DNA of 64,000 nucleotides from Arcanobacterium sp. S3PF19 (GCF_000758825.1 NZ_JRMX01000013.1:298017-362016), one strand, 5' to 3'. Counted from the first letter of the stretch, positions 27,069-37,142 are shown. The notes: generated by a model not told the origin, from the letters alone. A program made the numbers and translations.

Positions 27069-28166
27069 ATGGAATCTGCGTTTTATGCGGTGATTCCGGC
27101 AGGGGGAGCCGGAACACGGCTGTGGCCGCTGTCGCGGGCGGCTTATCCGAAGTTTTTGACGGATCTGACGGGAAGCGGCAAGACTATGCTGCAGGAGACG
27201 GCTGCGCGGCTGCGCCCGGTGGCAGACGGCGGGATGATCGTGGTGACGGGTGCGGCCCATGCTGCCCGGGTCCGCGCCCAGCTGCCCGGTTTGGGGCAGG
27301 ATTCGGTGATCGCCGAGCCGGAGGGCCGTGATTCGATGGCGGCGATCGGTTTGGCGGCGGCCGTTTTGCACAGACGTCACGGGAATGTGGCGATGGGCTC
27401 GTTTGCGGCCGATCATGTGATTCGCGACGAGTCTGCTTTCCGCAGTGCTTTGCATACCGCGGTGCGCGCCGCCCGGAGCGGATATCTGGTTACTTTGGGA
27501 ATTAAACCCACCCGTGCGGCCACGGGATTCGGCTATATTCGCTGCGGTGCGCAGATTCTGCCCGAACCGGGCGCGGATTTCGGCGCTGTTTTTGCCGCGC
27601 GCAGTTTTTTGGAAAAACCGGATGCGCCCACTGCGCGCAGCTATTTCGCCTCCGGGGAGTATTACTGGAATGCGGGAATGTTTGTGGTGCTTACGGGCGT
27701 GCTTTTGGATGCGCTGCGTGAGCTGGAACCGCGGCTGTATGCGGATCTGAATGAGATTGCCGCGGCGTGGGACACTGCGCGCCGCGGGGAAGTTCAGGCC
27801 CGTATATGGCCGGATCTGAAAAAAATTGCGATTGACTATGCTCTTGCCGAGCCGCTGGCGGCGCGCGGGCGTGTTGCTGTGGTTCCCGCCGATATGGGCT
27901 GGTCGGATGTCGGAGATTATATGTCTTTGCGCGATGTGTCCGGCCGTGCGGGGGAGAGTCGTGTTTCACCCGGCGGAACGGAGCAGGTATCCATAGTTCG
28001 AGACTCTTCTTCGGCTTTTGTCTCAGCATACGGGAAACCGATTGTGGTGTTGGGCGTAGATGATGCCGTCGTGGTCGAAACAAAAGACGTAATTTTCGTC
28101 AGCACTGCCAAGGCTGCGCAAAATATCAAGGAACTCGTTGACGATCTCCCTCCCGACCTGAAATAA
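27069..28166 (+). CDS. manC: Mannose-1-phosphate guanylyltransferase
   Basis: 365 residues. It makes GDP-mannose from mannose 1-phosphate and GTP, feeding glycan and glycolipid synthesis. The nucleotidyltransferase signature GGAGTRLWPLSRAAYPK opens the protein, and the family blocks MGSFAADHVI, GFGYIRCG, FLEKPD and YYWNAGMF follow. Length fits the single-domain type without the isomerase domain. GGGAGAAATA precedes the ATG. Confidence 0.93.
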   Translation: MESAFYAVIPAGGAGTRLWPLSRAAYPKFLTDLTGSGKTMLQETAARLRPVADGGMIVVTGAAHAARVRAQLPGLGQDSVIAEPEGRDSMAAIGLAAAVLHRRHGNVAMGSFAADHVIRDESAFRSALHTAVRAARSGYLVTLGIKPTRAATGFGYIRCGAQILPEPGADFGAVFAARSFLEKPDAPTARSYFASGEYYWNAGMFVVLTGVLLDALRELEPRLYADLNEIAAAWDTARRGEVQARIWPDLKKIAIDYALAEPLAARGRVAVVPADMGWSDVGDYMSLRDVSGRAGESRVSPGGTEQVSIVRDSSSAFVSAYGKPIVVLGVDDAVVVETKDVIFVSTAKAAQNIKELVDDLPPDLK

Positions 28167-28225
28167 ATTCCGTTTCCGATTCTTTTGAAAAGGTGTGCCG
28201 GGTCGCAATTTGGGGTATCTTAGAG

Positions 28226-28253
28226 ATGACATTATTCGTGGCCTGGATAACAG
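28226..28253 (+). promoter_or_regulatory. Possible promoter of the nucleoside uptake operon
   Basis: ATGACA (28226-28231) and TAACAG (28248-28253) are separated by 16 bases, 35 bases ahead of the GTG start of the lipoprotein gene. The match is only fair. Confidence 0.3.
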
Positions 28254-28287
28254 TTGCGAATGGGTTTAATTCACTTAGGAGAAGCAC

Positions 28288-29379
28288 GTGAAGAAATTTA
28301 AGTCATTTGTTGCCATTGCGGCGGTTTCCGCACTTGGACTGTCTGCCTGCGCCGGCGGAAATTCGGGTTCAAAAGACGCAAAGGAATCGAAGCATGCCGA
28401 CTATAAAGCATGTCTTGTTTCCGACGCCGGCGGCTGGGACGACAAGTCCTTCAATGAATCGGCAATGGTCGGTCTGAAAGACGCCGAAAAGAAACTCGGT
28501 ATCAAGACCGGCAGCGCAGAGTCGAAGTCCGTCAATGATTTCAAGAACAATATGGACGCCCAGGTGGCAGACAACTGCAATCTTGTGATCGGCGTAGGGT
28601 TCATGCTTGCCCCCGCCGCGCTGGAAGCGGCAAAAGCGAACCCCGATCTGTCGTTCGCGCTTGTGGATTCCGCGTTTTCGGATAAAGACGGCAAACCCCA
28701 GCAGCTGAAGAACGGCCGCCCGCTTACCTTCAACACCGCAGAAGCGGCATACCTGGCCGGCTACGTGGCAGCTTCCGCCACCAAGACGGGCAAGGTCGCC
28801 ACATTCGGCGGAATCCAGATCCCGACCGTAACAATCTTCATGGACGGTTTTGCCGACGGTGTGAAGGCCTACAACAAGGCCAAGGGAAAGAACGTCCAGC
28901 TTCTCGGATGGGATAAGGATGCGCAGAAGGGCGCCTTCACGAATTCCTTCGACGATCAGGCACTCGGTAAGACACAGGCGCAGCAGTTCCTCGATCAGGG
29001 CGCGGACATCATCATGCCCGTTGCCGGTCCCGTGGGTCTGGGTGCGGCAGGCGCAGTGAAGGCAGACGGAAAAGCTCTGATTATCGGTGTGGACAGCGAC
29101 TGGTACGAGTCCGCTCCCGACTACAAGTCAATCGTGCTCACCTCCGTGATGAAGGGAATCGGCGCTTCGGTGATGGATACGATCAAGGCCGGCGCGGAAG
29201 GCAAGTTTGACTCGAAGCCGTACGTGGGCACCTTGGAGAACGGCGGTGTGTCGATTGCTCCGTTCCACGATTTCGATTCCAAGGTTTCGGATGAAACAAA
29301 GAAGGAAGTAAAGGAACTGACCGCCAAGATCAAGTCGGGCGAGATTAAAGTGGAGACTCCCGCTGCTCCGAAGAACTGA
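28288..29379 (+). CDS. Bmp/PnrA-family nucleoside-binding lipoprotein
   Basis: 363 residues. The signal peptide ends in a lipobox (LSAC, with Cys21), so the protein is anchored to the outer face of the membrane. It belongs to the basic membrane protein family, which binds purine or pyrimidine nucleosides for ABC import; VSDAGGWDDKSFNESA is the family N-terminal block. It starts with GTG behind TTAGGAGAAG. It leads an operon with an ABC ATPase, two permeases, cytidine deaminase, thymidine phosphorylase and deoxyribose-phosphate aldolase, which strongly supports nucleosides as ligands. Confidence 0.9.
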   Translation: MKKFKSFVAIAAVSALGLSACAGGNSGSKDAKESKHADYKACLVSDAGGWDDKSFNESAMVGLKDAEKKLGIKTGSAESKSVNDFKNNMDAQVADNCNLVIGVGFMLAPAALEAAKANPDLSFALVDSAFSDKDGKPQQLKNGRPLTFNTAEAAYLAGYVAASATKTGKVATFGGIQIPTVTIFMDGFADGVKAYNKAKGKNVQLLGWDKDAQKGAFTNSFDDQALGKTQAQQFLDQGADIIMPVAGPVGLGAAGAVKADGKALIIGVDSDWYESAPDYKSIVLTSVMKGIGASVMDTIKAGAEGKFDSKPYVGTLENGGVSIAPFHDFDSKVSDETKKEVKELTAKIKSGEIKVETPAAPKN

Positions 29380-29400
29380 GGGAAGTATCCGATTTTGAAA

Positions 29401-29443
29401 AATAATTGAGGTTCGGTTGTGCTGCAGCCGAGCCTCAATTATT
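29401..29443 (+). terminator. Hairpin between the lipoprotein and ATPase genes
   Basis: AATAATTGAGG (29401-29411) pairs perfectly with 29433-29443, with a partly paired interior. No T-run follows (CTTAAAA). It is probably a partial terminator or an mRNA-stabilising hairpin that sets the binding protein above the transporter in amount. Confidence 0.55.
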
Positions 29444-29489
29444 CTTAAAAGCACGGTTAAATAAACCGAAATCGAAGGGAGGGCCGGCA

Positions 29490-31034
29490 GTGAAGCTGGA
29501 ACTTAAAGGGATAACAAAGCGATTCGGTCCCTTGGTTGCCAATGATCATATTGATCTGGTCGTGGAAGAAGGCCATATTCACGCATTGCTGGGAGAAAAC
29601 GGTGCCGGAAAATCAACACTGATGAATGTGCTCTACGGTCTGTACGACGCAGACGGGGGCGATATTTTTCTGGACGGCAAACCCGTGAAATTTAACGGGC
29701 CGGGAGACGCGGTTGCGGCGGGAATCGGAATGGTTCATCAGCACTTTATGCTGATCCCGGTGTTTACGGTGGCAGAATCAATCGCTTTGGGATACGAGCC
29801 CACCAAAAAAGCGGGAATGATTGATCTGCGCAAAGCGCGTGAAATTGTGCGCGACGTTTCCCGGCGTTTCGGTTTTGATCTGGATCCGGATGCCTACATT
29901 GAGGATCTTCCCGTGGGCACAAGGCAGCGTGTGGAAATCGTGAAAGCGCTGTCGCGGGAAGCGAAAGTTTTGATTCTGGATGAGCCCACAGCCGTGCTCA
30001 CACCGCAGGAAACAGACGAATTAATGGAGATTATGCGGCAGTTGGCGCGCGCGGGCACGTCAATTGTATTTATTACGCACAAGCTGCGCGAAGTACGCGC
30101 AGTGGCGGACGACATTACCGTAATCCGCCGCGGGGCCGTAGTCGGCCGGGCCGACACCGAAGCCACGGAAGCCGAGCTGGCAACAATGATGGTCGGCCGT
30201 CCGGTAATCATGAAAGTAAAAAAGGAACCGGCAAAGCCCGCGCCCGGGGGTCTGAGCGTAAAAGACGTATCAATGCCCGGAGAATCCGGCAACATAATCC
30301 TGAATCATATTTCCTTTGACGTGCGCCGCGGGGAAGTGCTGGCAATTGCCGGCGTTCAGGGAAACGGGCAGTCCGAGCTGGTAGAGGTGATTCTGGGACT
30401 GCAAAAGGCAACCGAAGGCACGATATCTCTCGACGGCACCGATCTGACGGGAAAATCGGTGAAAGCAAATCTTGCCGCCGGCCTGGGATTCGTTCCCGAA
30501 GACAGATCGAAAGACGGAATGATTGCCTCCTTCTCAATTGCCGAGAATCTGGTGCTTGACCAATACCGGGACGCGCCTTTCGCTGCGGGGGGAATTCTGA
30601 AAAATAAAGTAATTGCCCAAAATGCAAAAGAAAAAGTAAAAGAATTCGACATCAGAATTACCTCGATCACCGATCCGATTTCCACTCTTTCGGGCGGAAA
30701 CCAGCAAAAAGTCGTGGTTGCCAGGGAGATGAGCCGCAATCTGCGGATGCTGGTGGTGAACCAGCCCACCCGCGGCGTGGATGTCGGTTCCATCGAATTT
30801 ATTCATGCCCGTATTATTCAGGAGCGGGACAGCGGCACACCGGTTTTGCTTGTTTCTTCGGAGTTGGATGAGGTGCTTGCGCTCGCCGACCGGGTAGCGG
30901 TGATTTACCGCGGCAAAATTATGGGTATTGTGCCGGCAGACACGCCGCGCAGCATAATCGGTCTGATGATGGCAGGAGTTTCCCTGGAAGAAGCAACTGC
31001 GCAGGTGGCACAGGAGGCGCATGATGGCAGATAA
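29490..31034 (+). CDS. Nucleoside ABC transporter, double ATP-binding protein
   Basis: 514 residues with two ATPase domains, like YufO/NupA and the ribose ATPase family. The first domain has GENGAGKST (35-43) and VGTRQRVEIVKALSREAKVLILDEP; the second has a degenerate Walker A (GVQGNGQSELVE, no GKS) but an intact LSGGNQQKVVVAREMS. One degenerate site is usual for this family. The GTG at 29490 follows AAGGGAGG; upstream codons in the same frame run back through the hairpin and are not coding. The end overlaps the first permease gene by 14 bases. Confidence 0.92.
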   Translation: MKLELKGITKRFGPLVANDHIDLVVEEGHIHALLGENGAGKSTLMNVLYGLYDADGGDIFLDGKPVKFNGPGDAVAAGIGMVHQHFMLIPVFTVAESIALGYEPTKKAGMIDLRKAREIVRDVSRRFGFDLDPDAYIEDLPVGTRQRVEIVKALSREAKVLILDEPTAVLTPQETDELMEIMRQLARAGTSIVFITHKLREVRAVADDITVIRRGAVVGRADTEATEAELATMMVGRPVIMKVKKEPAKPAPGGLSVKDVSMPGESGNIILNHISFDVRRGEVLAIAGVQGNGQSELVEVILGLQKATEGTISLDGTDLTGKSVKANLAAGLGFVPEDRSKDGMIASFSIAENLVLDQYRDAPFAAGGILKNKVIAQNAKEKVKEFDIRITSITDPISTLSGGNQQKVVVAREMSRNLRMLVVNQPTRGVDVGSIEFIHARIIQERDSGTPVLLVSSELDEVLALADRVAVIYRGKIMGIVPADTPRSIIGLMMAGVSLEEATAQVAQEAHDGR

Positions 31035-32184
31035 AAAAGCAGGTTTTGGAATTTGGGCAAAAGCCGCGCTGCACAGCGCGTTTCGTTCCGGCTGGCTGGT
31101 CTCGGTTCTCGCGGTGGTGATGGCCTTTGCGATCGGAGCGGTTTTAATCGTTATTTCCGGGGCAAGCGTGACCGACGCCTATTACGCGATGTTCAGGGGG
31201 GCCGTATTCGATCCGACCGCGCGTACGGTGGAGCGTCAGTTCGCGCCGATCACAGTTACAATGTTTAACGCCACATCGCTGATTCTCGCCGGTCTCGGAC
31301 TGGGGATAGGTTTCCGTGCGGGGCTGTTTAATATCGGCGGTAACGGTCAGATCGTTTTTGGTGCGCTGGCCGCAATCTGGATCGGAGTTAATCTGAAACT
31401 TCCTTTCGGAGTCCATCTTGCGGCCGCGGTTGCCGCGGCGATGGTTGCCGGTGCCGTTTACGCGGGGATTGCCGGTTATCTGAAAGCAAAAACGGGTGCC
31501 AACGAAGTGATCGTTACGATCATGCTGAATTCAATTTCCTCTCTGGTGCTCATCTATCTTCTTTCCCAAAAAGCGTGGCAGCAGCCGGGATCGAGCAATC
31601 CCCAGACGCCGAAGGCGGCTGAGACGGCTCTGTTTCCGGCACTTTTGCCCGCGCCCTTTAAGCTGCATATCGGAATTTTGATTGCCGTTGCGGCAACTTT
31701 CGTATATTGGTGGATTTTGCGGCGTTCTACTTTCGGTTTTGAACTGCGGGCCGTGGGCGCAAATGCCCATGCGGCGCGCACGGCGGGAATGTCGGTCGGG
31801 AAAGTAACCACCCTGACGATGGCGCTCTCCGGTCTTTTCCTCGGTCTGGCGGGTGCAAACGAAGCATTGGGAACGATGGGTTACGTGACCCAGGGTGTTG
31901 CCGGAACGATCGGTTTTGACGCAATTACCGTGGCACTGCTGGGACGCAACAAACCCATCGGTATTTTTCTTGCCGGTCTGCTGTTCGGCGGATTTAAGGC
32001 AGGGGGATATATTATGCAGACCAAGGGTGTGCCGATTGATATGATTTTGATCTTACAGTCCATGATCGTACTCTTTATCGCAGCTCCGGCATTGGTGCGC
32101 TTCATTTTCAGGCTGCCGAAACCCGATCGGAAAACTTTTCGGGAATATCTTTCCGCGATCAAAGAAGAAAAGGCAGGTGCGTAG
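31021..32184 (+). CDS. Nucleoside ABC transporter permease 1 (YufP-like)
   Basis: 387 residues with about nine or ten hydrophobic helices; it belongs to the branched-chain amino-acid/ribose-type permease superfamily. GFRAGLFNIGGNGQIVFGAL and GANEVIVTIMLN are the family's characteristic blocks. Two ATG codons (31021 and 31024) open the frame, inside the end of the ATPase gene behind GGAGGCGC. The second permease begins 3 bases after its stop, so the genes are coupled. Confidence 0.9.
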   Translation: MMADKKAGFGIWAKAALHSAFRSGWLVSVLAVVMAFAIGAVLIVISGASVTDAYYAMFRGAVFDPTARTVERQFAPITVTMFNATSLILAGLGLGIGFRAGLFNIGGNGQIVFGALAAIWIGVNLKLPFGVHLAAAVAAAMVAGAVYAGIAGYLKAKTGANEVIVTIMLNSISSLVLIYLLSQKAWQQPGSSNPQTPKAAETALFPALLPAPFKLHIGILIAVAATFVYWWILRRSTFGFELRAVGANAHAARTAGMSVGKVTTLTMALSGLFLGLAGANEALGTMGYVTQGVAGTIGFDAITVALLGRNKPIGIFLAGLLFGGFKAGGYIMQTKGVPIDMILILQSMIVLFIAAPALVRFIFRLPKPDRKTFREYLSAIKEEKAGA

Positions 32185-32187
32185 GCA

Positions 32188-33483
32188 ATGGCTGCTCCGA
32201 CACAGAAAACCCCGGCGCAGGGGGAACAGATTGTGCGCAGGGTAGAGTGGAAACTTCCCTTCGTTTACGTATTGGCCGCACTGCTGCTCTTCGCGATGGC
32301 ATTTGGGTCCGGAGGAGATACCCTGATTCGTCTGAACGACAAAAGCCAGATATATACCATTCCCGACTTCACGGTTCCTGCCGCGGCCACGCTGGGCGTA
32401 TTTTGCGCAATTGTGGCGCTGTGTGCCCTATGGTCGGCATATTCCGTCCGTCTGCGGGAAAAGAGCGGGGCGGTTCGCCGTTTGGACAGGGCGGTGACGG
32501 TTGCCGTCGTTGCTCTGACGATTATCGGCTTCATGATTTTCGCGGGCGCGGGATCTTCTTCCGCCGTCACCGTGACTTCCACTCTGCTGGCCACGATTGC
32601 AATTTCAACGCCGCTGATTTTCGGCGCGCTTTCCGGTGTGATCTGCGAGCACGTGGGTGTGGTAAACATCGCGATTGAAGGGCAGCTGCTGGCGGGCGCG
32701 TTCGCGGGCGCGCTGGTTGCTTCCGTAACCGGAATTTCCTTCTTCGGACTGCTTGCCGCCCCGATTGCCGGCGCTCTCGTCGGTGCGCTGCTGGCACTGT
32801 TTTCCGTGCGCTACGCCGTCGACCAGATTATTGTGGGCGTTGTGCTTAACGTGCTGGTGCTCGGCCTGACCACCTTCTTCTTCAGAACGGTGATGACCCA
32901 CTCTCCGGATCTTTTCAATACCAACAGATATGCGCTGCATGCGATCAGAATCCCGGTTTTGGCCGATATCCCCGTTCTCGGACCGGCACTGTTTAAACAG
33001 ACACTGCTTGTGTATGTAATGTATGTGATTGCCGTTTTGCTCACGGTTTTCCTTTACCGCTCCCGCTGGGGTCTGCGGATGCGTGCCTGCGGCGAACATC
33101 CCCGGGCGGCGGACACCGTGGGAATCAATGTAAACAGAACCCGTTTCAGAAACACCGTACTCGGCTCTGCCGTGGCCGGTTTGGGCGGAACTTTCTTCAC
33201 CATCGGATCGGGGCTGGCTTTTACCGACAATATGTCGGCAGGCAACGGATATATCGCCCTCGCCGCAATGATCCTGGGCAAGTGGCATCCCGTCGGGGCA
33301 GTCGCCGCGGCCCTGATGTTTGGTTTCGCAAAGGCTTTCGCACTGCTCGTGCCGAGTCTGACGCACGCGATTCCGTCCCAGCTGATCAACATGATTCCCT
33401 ACCTGGTGACCGTAATTGCCGTGGCCGGTTTTGTGGGCAGGTCGCGCCCGCCGGCTGCCGAGAATATCCCATACGTGAAGTGA
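32188..33483 (+). CDS. Nucleoside ABC transporter permease 2 (YufQ-like)
   Basis: 431 residues. About ten hydrophobic helices after a charged N-terminal start. TPLIFGALSGVICEHVGVVNIAIEG is split around the family block VVNIAIEGQLL, and YRSRWGLRMRACGEHPRAADTVGIN is the cytoplasmic coupling region. It pairs with the upstream permease to form the membrane channel. The N-terminal extension of about 130 residues with two helices is longer than in the partner protein. Cytidine deaminase follows after 39 bases. Confidence 0.9.
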   Translation: MAAPTQKTPAQGEQIVRRVEWKLPFVYVLAALLLFAMAFGSGGDTLIRLNDKSQIYTIPDFTVPAAATLGVFCAIVALCALWSAYSVRLREKSGAVRRLDRAVTVAVVALTIIGFMIFAGAGSSSAVTVTSTLLATIAISTPLIFGALSGVICEHVGVVNIAIEGQLLAGAFAGALVASVTGISFFGLLAAPIAGALVGALLALFSVRYAVDQIIVGVVLNVLVLGLTTFFFRTVMTHSPDLFNTNRYALHAIRIPVLADIPVLGPALFKQTLLVYVMYVIAVLLTVFLYRSRWGLRMRACGEHPRAADTVGINVNRTRFRNTVLGSAVAGLGGTFFTIGSGLAFTDNMSAGNGYIALAAMILGKWHPVGAVAAALMFGFAKAFALLVPSLTHAIPSQLINMIPYLVTVIAVAGFVGRSRPPAAENIPYVK

Positions 33484-33522
33484 CACCGCGGAAAATCTGC
33501 AAATAACGGAGATAGGGGATAT

Positions 33523-33945
33523 ATGGAACAGATACCCTGGGAAGAACTATTCGATCTGGCGGCAGAGGCAATGGGCTGCGCCTATGCCCCCTATTCGGGA
33601 TATCCCGTGGGCGCTGCGGCGCTCGTAGACGACGGCAGGCTGATTTCGGGGTGTAATGTGGAAAATGCTTCCACCGGAGTCGGGCTGTGCGCGGAATGCG
33701 GCATGATCGGCGAACTGATCCGCGGCGGCGGCGGGAAACTGCTCGCCTTTGTTGCCGTGAATGGAAACAGGGAAATAGTCGTACCCTGCGGACGCTGCCG
33801 GCAGCTGCTGTTTGAACACGGCGGCGGCGGGCTGCGGGTAAAAATTCCCACAGGGGAGGTTTTGAGCATGGACAGGATGATGCCTTACGGATTCGGCCCG
33901 AAAGAATTGGCGCAGGTGCCGGGGTCCGTCGGATCAAAGCGCTGA
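33523..33945 (+). CDS. cdd: Cytidine deaminase
   Basis: 140 residues, the small tetrameric form. It deaminates cytidine and deoxycytidine to uridine and deoxyuridine. YAPYSGYPVGAAALVDDG opens the core; the zinc ligands are in LCAEC and VPCGRCRQLL, with the catalytic glutamate in CAE. GGAGATAGGGG precedes the ATG. Its place between a nucleoside importer and deoA/deoC shows a pyrimidine salvage role. Confidence 0.94.
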   Translation: MEQIPWEELFDLAAEAMGCAYAPYSGYPVGAAALVDDGRLISGCNVENASTGVGLCAECGMIGELIRGGGGKLLAFVAVNGNREIVVPCGRCRQLLFEHGGGGLRVKIPTGEVLSMDRMMPYGFGPKELAQVPGSVGSKR

Positions 33946-34001
33946 AAACAGCGGGAAACAGGCGTAATGTTTCCCGGTTTACGATTTTAACCGGAGGAAA
34001 A

Positions 34002-35291
34002 ATGGCGGAAAAATATGATGTGGTAGATATAATCCGATGCAAACGTGACGGAGGCGTGCTGCAGCCGGAAGAAATCGCGTGGGTGATAGATGCCTATACG
34101 CGCGGTGTTGTGCGTGACGAGCAGATGTCTGCCCTGGCGATGGCCGTATTCCTGAAAGGGATGACGGGAACCGAAATTGCACTGTGGACCCGGGCAATGA
34201 TTGATTCCGGGGAAACAATGGATTTCTCGCATTTGGGACGGGTTACGGCCGACAAACATTCCACCGGCGGCGTCGGAGACAAAATCACCCTGCCTCTGGC
34301 TCCGCTTGTTGCCGTATTCGGAGTTGCCGTTCCCCAGCTTTCGGGGAGGGGACTGGGCCATACCGGCGGCACGCTCGACAAGATGGAAGCGATTCGCGGT
34401 TGGCGTGCCGAGCTGAGCAATGAGGAAATTATGCGGCAGCTGGGAGTGCACGGCTGCGGTGCGGTTATCTGTGCGGCGGGTGCCGGTCTGGCTCCGGCGG
34501 ACAAAAAACTGTATGCACTGCGGGATGTCACCGCAACGGTGGACTGCATCCCGCTGATTGCTTCCTCGATTATGTCCAAGAAAATTGCGGAAGGCACGCA
34601 TTCCCTTGTGCTCGATGTGAAAGTCGGGTCGGGTGCTTTTATGAAGGATCTGGGACGGGCGCGTGAACTTGCCCGCACGATGGTTGATCTGGGAACCGAT
34701 GCCGGCGTAAAGACCGTGGCTCTGCTGACCGATATGTCTGTGCCTCTGGGGCTGAAAGTAGGCAACGCGCCTGAGGTGGCCGAAGCCGTGGAGGTTCTGG
34801 CGGGCGGAGGCCCCCGGGACGTGGTAGACCTTACTCTCGCTTTGGCCCGTGAAATGCTGTCCGCCGCGGGGATGCCGGATGCCGATCCGCAGGCGGCGCT
34901 GAAAGACGGCCGCGCAATGGACAAATGGAAGGAAATGATCAGAGCACAGGGAGGAGATCCCGACGCGCCTTTACCGGTGGCGAAACACAGTTACGATGTG
35001 CCTGCGCCGGCCACGGGCGAGCTGACGAAACTCGATGCACTGGCCGTGGGCGTGGCTTCATGGCGTCTCGGCGCGGGCCGTGCTTTCCGGGGAGAGCCCG
35101 TGCAGGCAGGGGCGGGAATCGAGCTGTTTGCCAAGCCCGGAGACCACGTGCGCAAAGGTGAGAAGCTGATGACTCTGTTCACCGACGAAGAAGACCGCTT
35201 TGAGCGTGCTTTGGAATCCCTGGCCGGCGGTTTTGAGATTGGCGGCGGGCACGCCGTGCGTAATTCGGTAATTTTGGACCGTATTTCCTAA
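34002..35291 (+). CDS. deoA: Thymidine/pyrimidine-nucleoside phosphorylase
   Basis: 429 residues. It cleaves thymidine or (deoxy)uridine with phosphate to the free base and (deoxy)ribose 1-phosphate. The phosphate-binding signature [11 protein letters not shown] and the adjoining [14 protein letters not shown] block are intact, and the C-terminal lid domain is present. CCGGAGG precedes the ATG. It lies between cdd and deoC in the uptake operon; the phosphosugar product needs a mutase before DeoC, which pmmB could provide. Confidence 0.94.
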   Translation: MAEKYDVVDIIRCKRDGGVLQPEEIAWVIDAYTRGVVRDEQMSALAMAVFLKGMTGTEIALWTRAMIDSGETMDFSHLGRVTADKHSTGGVGDKITLPLAPLVAVFGVAVPQLSGRGLGHTGGTLDKMEAIRGWRAELSNEEIMRQLGVHGCGAVICAAGAGLAPADKKLYALRDVTATVDCIPLIASSIMSKKIAEGTHSLVLDVKVGSGAFMKDLGRARELARTMVDLGTDAGVKTVALLTDMSVPLGLKVGNAPEVAEAVEVLAGGGPRDVVDLTLALAREMLSAAGMPDADPQAALKDGRAMDKWKEMIRAQGGDPDAPLPVAKHSYDVPAPATGELTKLDALAVGVASWRLGAGRAFRGEPVQAGAGIELFAKPGDHVRKGEKLMTLFTDEEDRFERALESLAGGFEIGGGHAVRNSVILDRIS

Positions 35292-35365
35292 TCCGAGAGC
35301 AAAAGAGAAAACGAAACGAAATCGGCACGGTGTGTGCCGGTACTTTAAGACACAAGGAGACAACA

Positions 35366-36022
35366 GTGGTAACGCGTGCGCAGGTAGCACAGATGATTGA
35401 TCATACTTTACTGAAACCGGAAGCGACTTTCGCAGATGTGCGGGCGTTGGTCGAAGAAGGAAAGAAAATCGGCACGTATTCGGTGTGTATTTCCCCTTCC
35501 ATGCTTCCCCTCCCCGCCGATATTGATTTGGGCGAACTGCGCCTGGCCGCAGTGGTGGGTTTTCCTTCCGGTGCGGTTGCCCCGTCGGTGAAGGCCGCGG
35601 AGGCGGCATTGGCGGTTTCTTCCGGTGCGGACGAGATTGATATGGTGATCAACATCGGTTTGGTGAAAGAGCATGACTGGGAAGGCGTGGAATTCGATAT
35701 TGCTTCGGTGCGCGATGCGGTTCCCTATGCCGTGCTGAAAGTGATTATTGAATCTGCGGTGCTCACCGACGGGGAAATAGTGAAGGTGTGCGAAATTGCA
35801 AAATCGGTGGATGCCGATTTTGTGAAAACATCTACCGGCTTTCATCCCGCGGGAGGCGCTTCCGTGCATGCGGTGAAACTGATGAAACAGACCGTGGGAG
35901 ATGAGATGCAGGTGAAAGCCTCAGGCGGAATCCGGGACGGGAAATTTGCCGCGGAGCTCATTGCCGCCGGGGCGACGAGACTGGGACTGTCTTCTTCGCA
36001 GAAAGTTCTTGATACGCTGTAA
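35366..36022 (+). CDS. deoC: Deoxyribose-phosphate aldolase
   Basis: 218 residues. It splits 2-deoxyribose 5-phosphate into acetaldehyde and glyceraldehyde 3-phosphate. [11 protein letters not shown] opens the barrel; the Schiff-base lysine lies in FVKTSTGF (Lys154), and the proton-relay lysine in [11 protein letters not shown]. The GTG at 35366 has AAGGAGA in front. It is the last gene of the nucleoside operon and is followed by a bidirectional terminator. Confidence 0.94.
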   Translation: MVTRAQVAQMIDHTLLKPEATFADVRALVEEGKKIGTYSVCISPSMLPLPADIDLGELRLAAVVGFPSGAVAPSVKAAEAALAVSSGADEIDMVINIGLVKEHDWEGVEFDIASVRDAVPYAVLKVIIESAVLTDGEIVKVCEIAKSVDADFVKTSTGFHPAGGASVHAVKLMKQTVGDEMQVKASGGIRDGKFAAELIAAGATRLGLSSSQKVLDTL

Positions 36023-36066
36023 AAAGTGCGTATATGCCTGCCGGCGTATATGGCGCGGGTTTTGGT

Positions 36067-36108
36067 GCCGTGGGCGGTATTTTTGATTTTTCCGCCCACG
36101 GCCGTATT
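36067..36108. terminator. Bidirectional terminator after deoC
   Basis: GCCGTGGGCGG (36067-36077) pairs perfectly with 36092-36102 around a T-rich loop, then CGTATTTTA. It also stands at the end of the leftward FemAB-like gene. Confidence 0.8.
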
Positions 36109-37140
36109 TTACCGAAGCGTGATTTTCTGTTTTAGGCTGCAGAGCGCGTTCAGCAGACGGTAGCGCCGTTTTCGGATAGGCAGATCCCTGTACGGGGGTA
36201 CGGAAACGGTTTCCGTGCTGAATTTCGTTTTGAATATGTTCAGCGTATTTAAGTGCGGCGCCAGCTTCGAACCTATTCCCATCAAATCGAGTGTTTTTAT
36301 GCCTTCGTCCATAAATACCGTGCAGGCGTGCCACAAAAGGCGTTCCGCAGCCAAATTTTTCTGCCCCGCACGGGCGGACGCGGCGAAGTAGTAATATGCC
36401 TGTGTGCCGTAGACGGTAAACATCGCCCATGCCTGCACTTTTCCCTCTTCGCGGTAGGTGAAAAGACGCACGGGAAGCGGATTTTCGGCATTCCGCAGTG
36501 TCTGCAGAAAACTGAAATAAAAGGTGCCGTTTTTTGCCGAAAATCCTTTTCGCTGCGCGGTGTCTTTCAGCAGGGCAACCGGTTGCGCAAAATCCCGGCA
36601 GGAGATCTGTGTTTCTTCCCGGCATTCTCCGCCGCACTCGCGCAGTGCCTTATTCACGTCCCTGCGTCCCCGGGATTTCATACGCCGTTTAACCGCTTCC
36701 GGGCCGTCTTCCAGATTGATAACCACGGTTGAATCATAGGAAAGGTGCTGGCAGTCCGGTTCCCCTATTTCACAGAAAGACTGTATTCGCAGAAAATCAA
36801 TTTTTCGGTCACGCTGTTTCACGTATTTGCGCAGATCCGAAAACAGCTGCCATTCCAAAGCGGAATCCGGGCGGCGGTTCCACACCGGTCCTCCGCGCGA
36901 CCAGAGAAAATTCAGGTGTTTAATCCTGTACCGCTTAAGCTGCAAAAGAGCGGAAAATCCGTCTTTTTCCCACAGCAGGGGAGAATTGCCGAACAGCTCC
37001 CTGCCGGAAGACAGAGCATCGATTTTCTCCCAGTGGGGAGTAGCTTCAAACGGAACGGGACATTCCGTGTCCCGCAGCCGGCGGGCATATTCCGCACGGC
37101 CGATAAGAGTAAAAGTGCCCTGTGTTTCACTGTGATTCAT
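36109..37140 (-). CDS. FemAB/GNAT-like transferase
   Basis: 343 residues from the ATG at 37140. The fold resembles the FemA/FemB/FemX family, which joins an amino acid from aminoacyl-tRNA to lipid II, and the related BioF2-like acyltransferases. Supporting blocks are MKSRGRRDVNKALREC (a basic stretch like the FemX tRNA or substrate region), VQAWAMFTVYG, YYYFAASARAGQKNLAAERLLWHA and TLDLMGIGSK near the C-terminus. There is no coiled-coil hairpin typical of staphylococcal FemA, which favours the FemX or GNAT branch. The gene begins 2 bases after the stop of the DegT-like gene, so both act together. An ATG at 37161 is also in frame. Substrate unknown. Confidence 0.65.
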   Translation of the reverse strand: MNHSETQGTFTLIGRAEYARRLRDTECPVPFEATPHWEKIDALSSGRELFGNSPLLWEKDGFSALLQLKRYRIKHLNFLWSRGGPVWNRRPDSALEWQLFSDLRKYVKQRDRKIDFLRIQSFCEIGEPDCQHLSYDSTVVINLEDGPEAVKRRMKSRGRRDVNKALRECGGECREETQISCRDFAQPVALLKDTAQRKGFSAKNGTFYFSFLQTLRNAENPLPVRLFTYREEGKVQAWAMFTVYGTQAYYYFAASARAGQKNLAAERLLWHACTVFMDEGIKTLDLMGIGSKLAPHLNTLNIFKTKFSTETVSVPPYRDLPIRKRRYRLLNALCSLKQKITLR

Positions 37141-37142
37141 GA

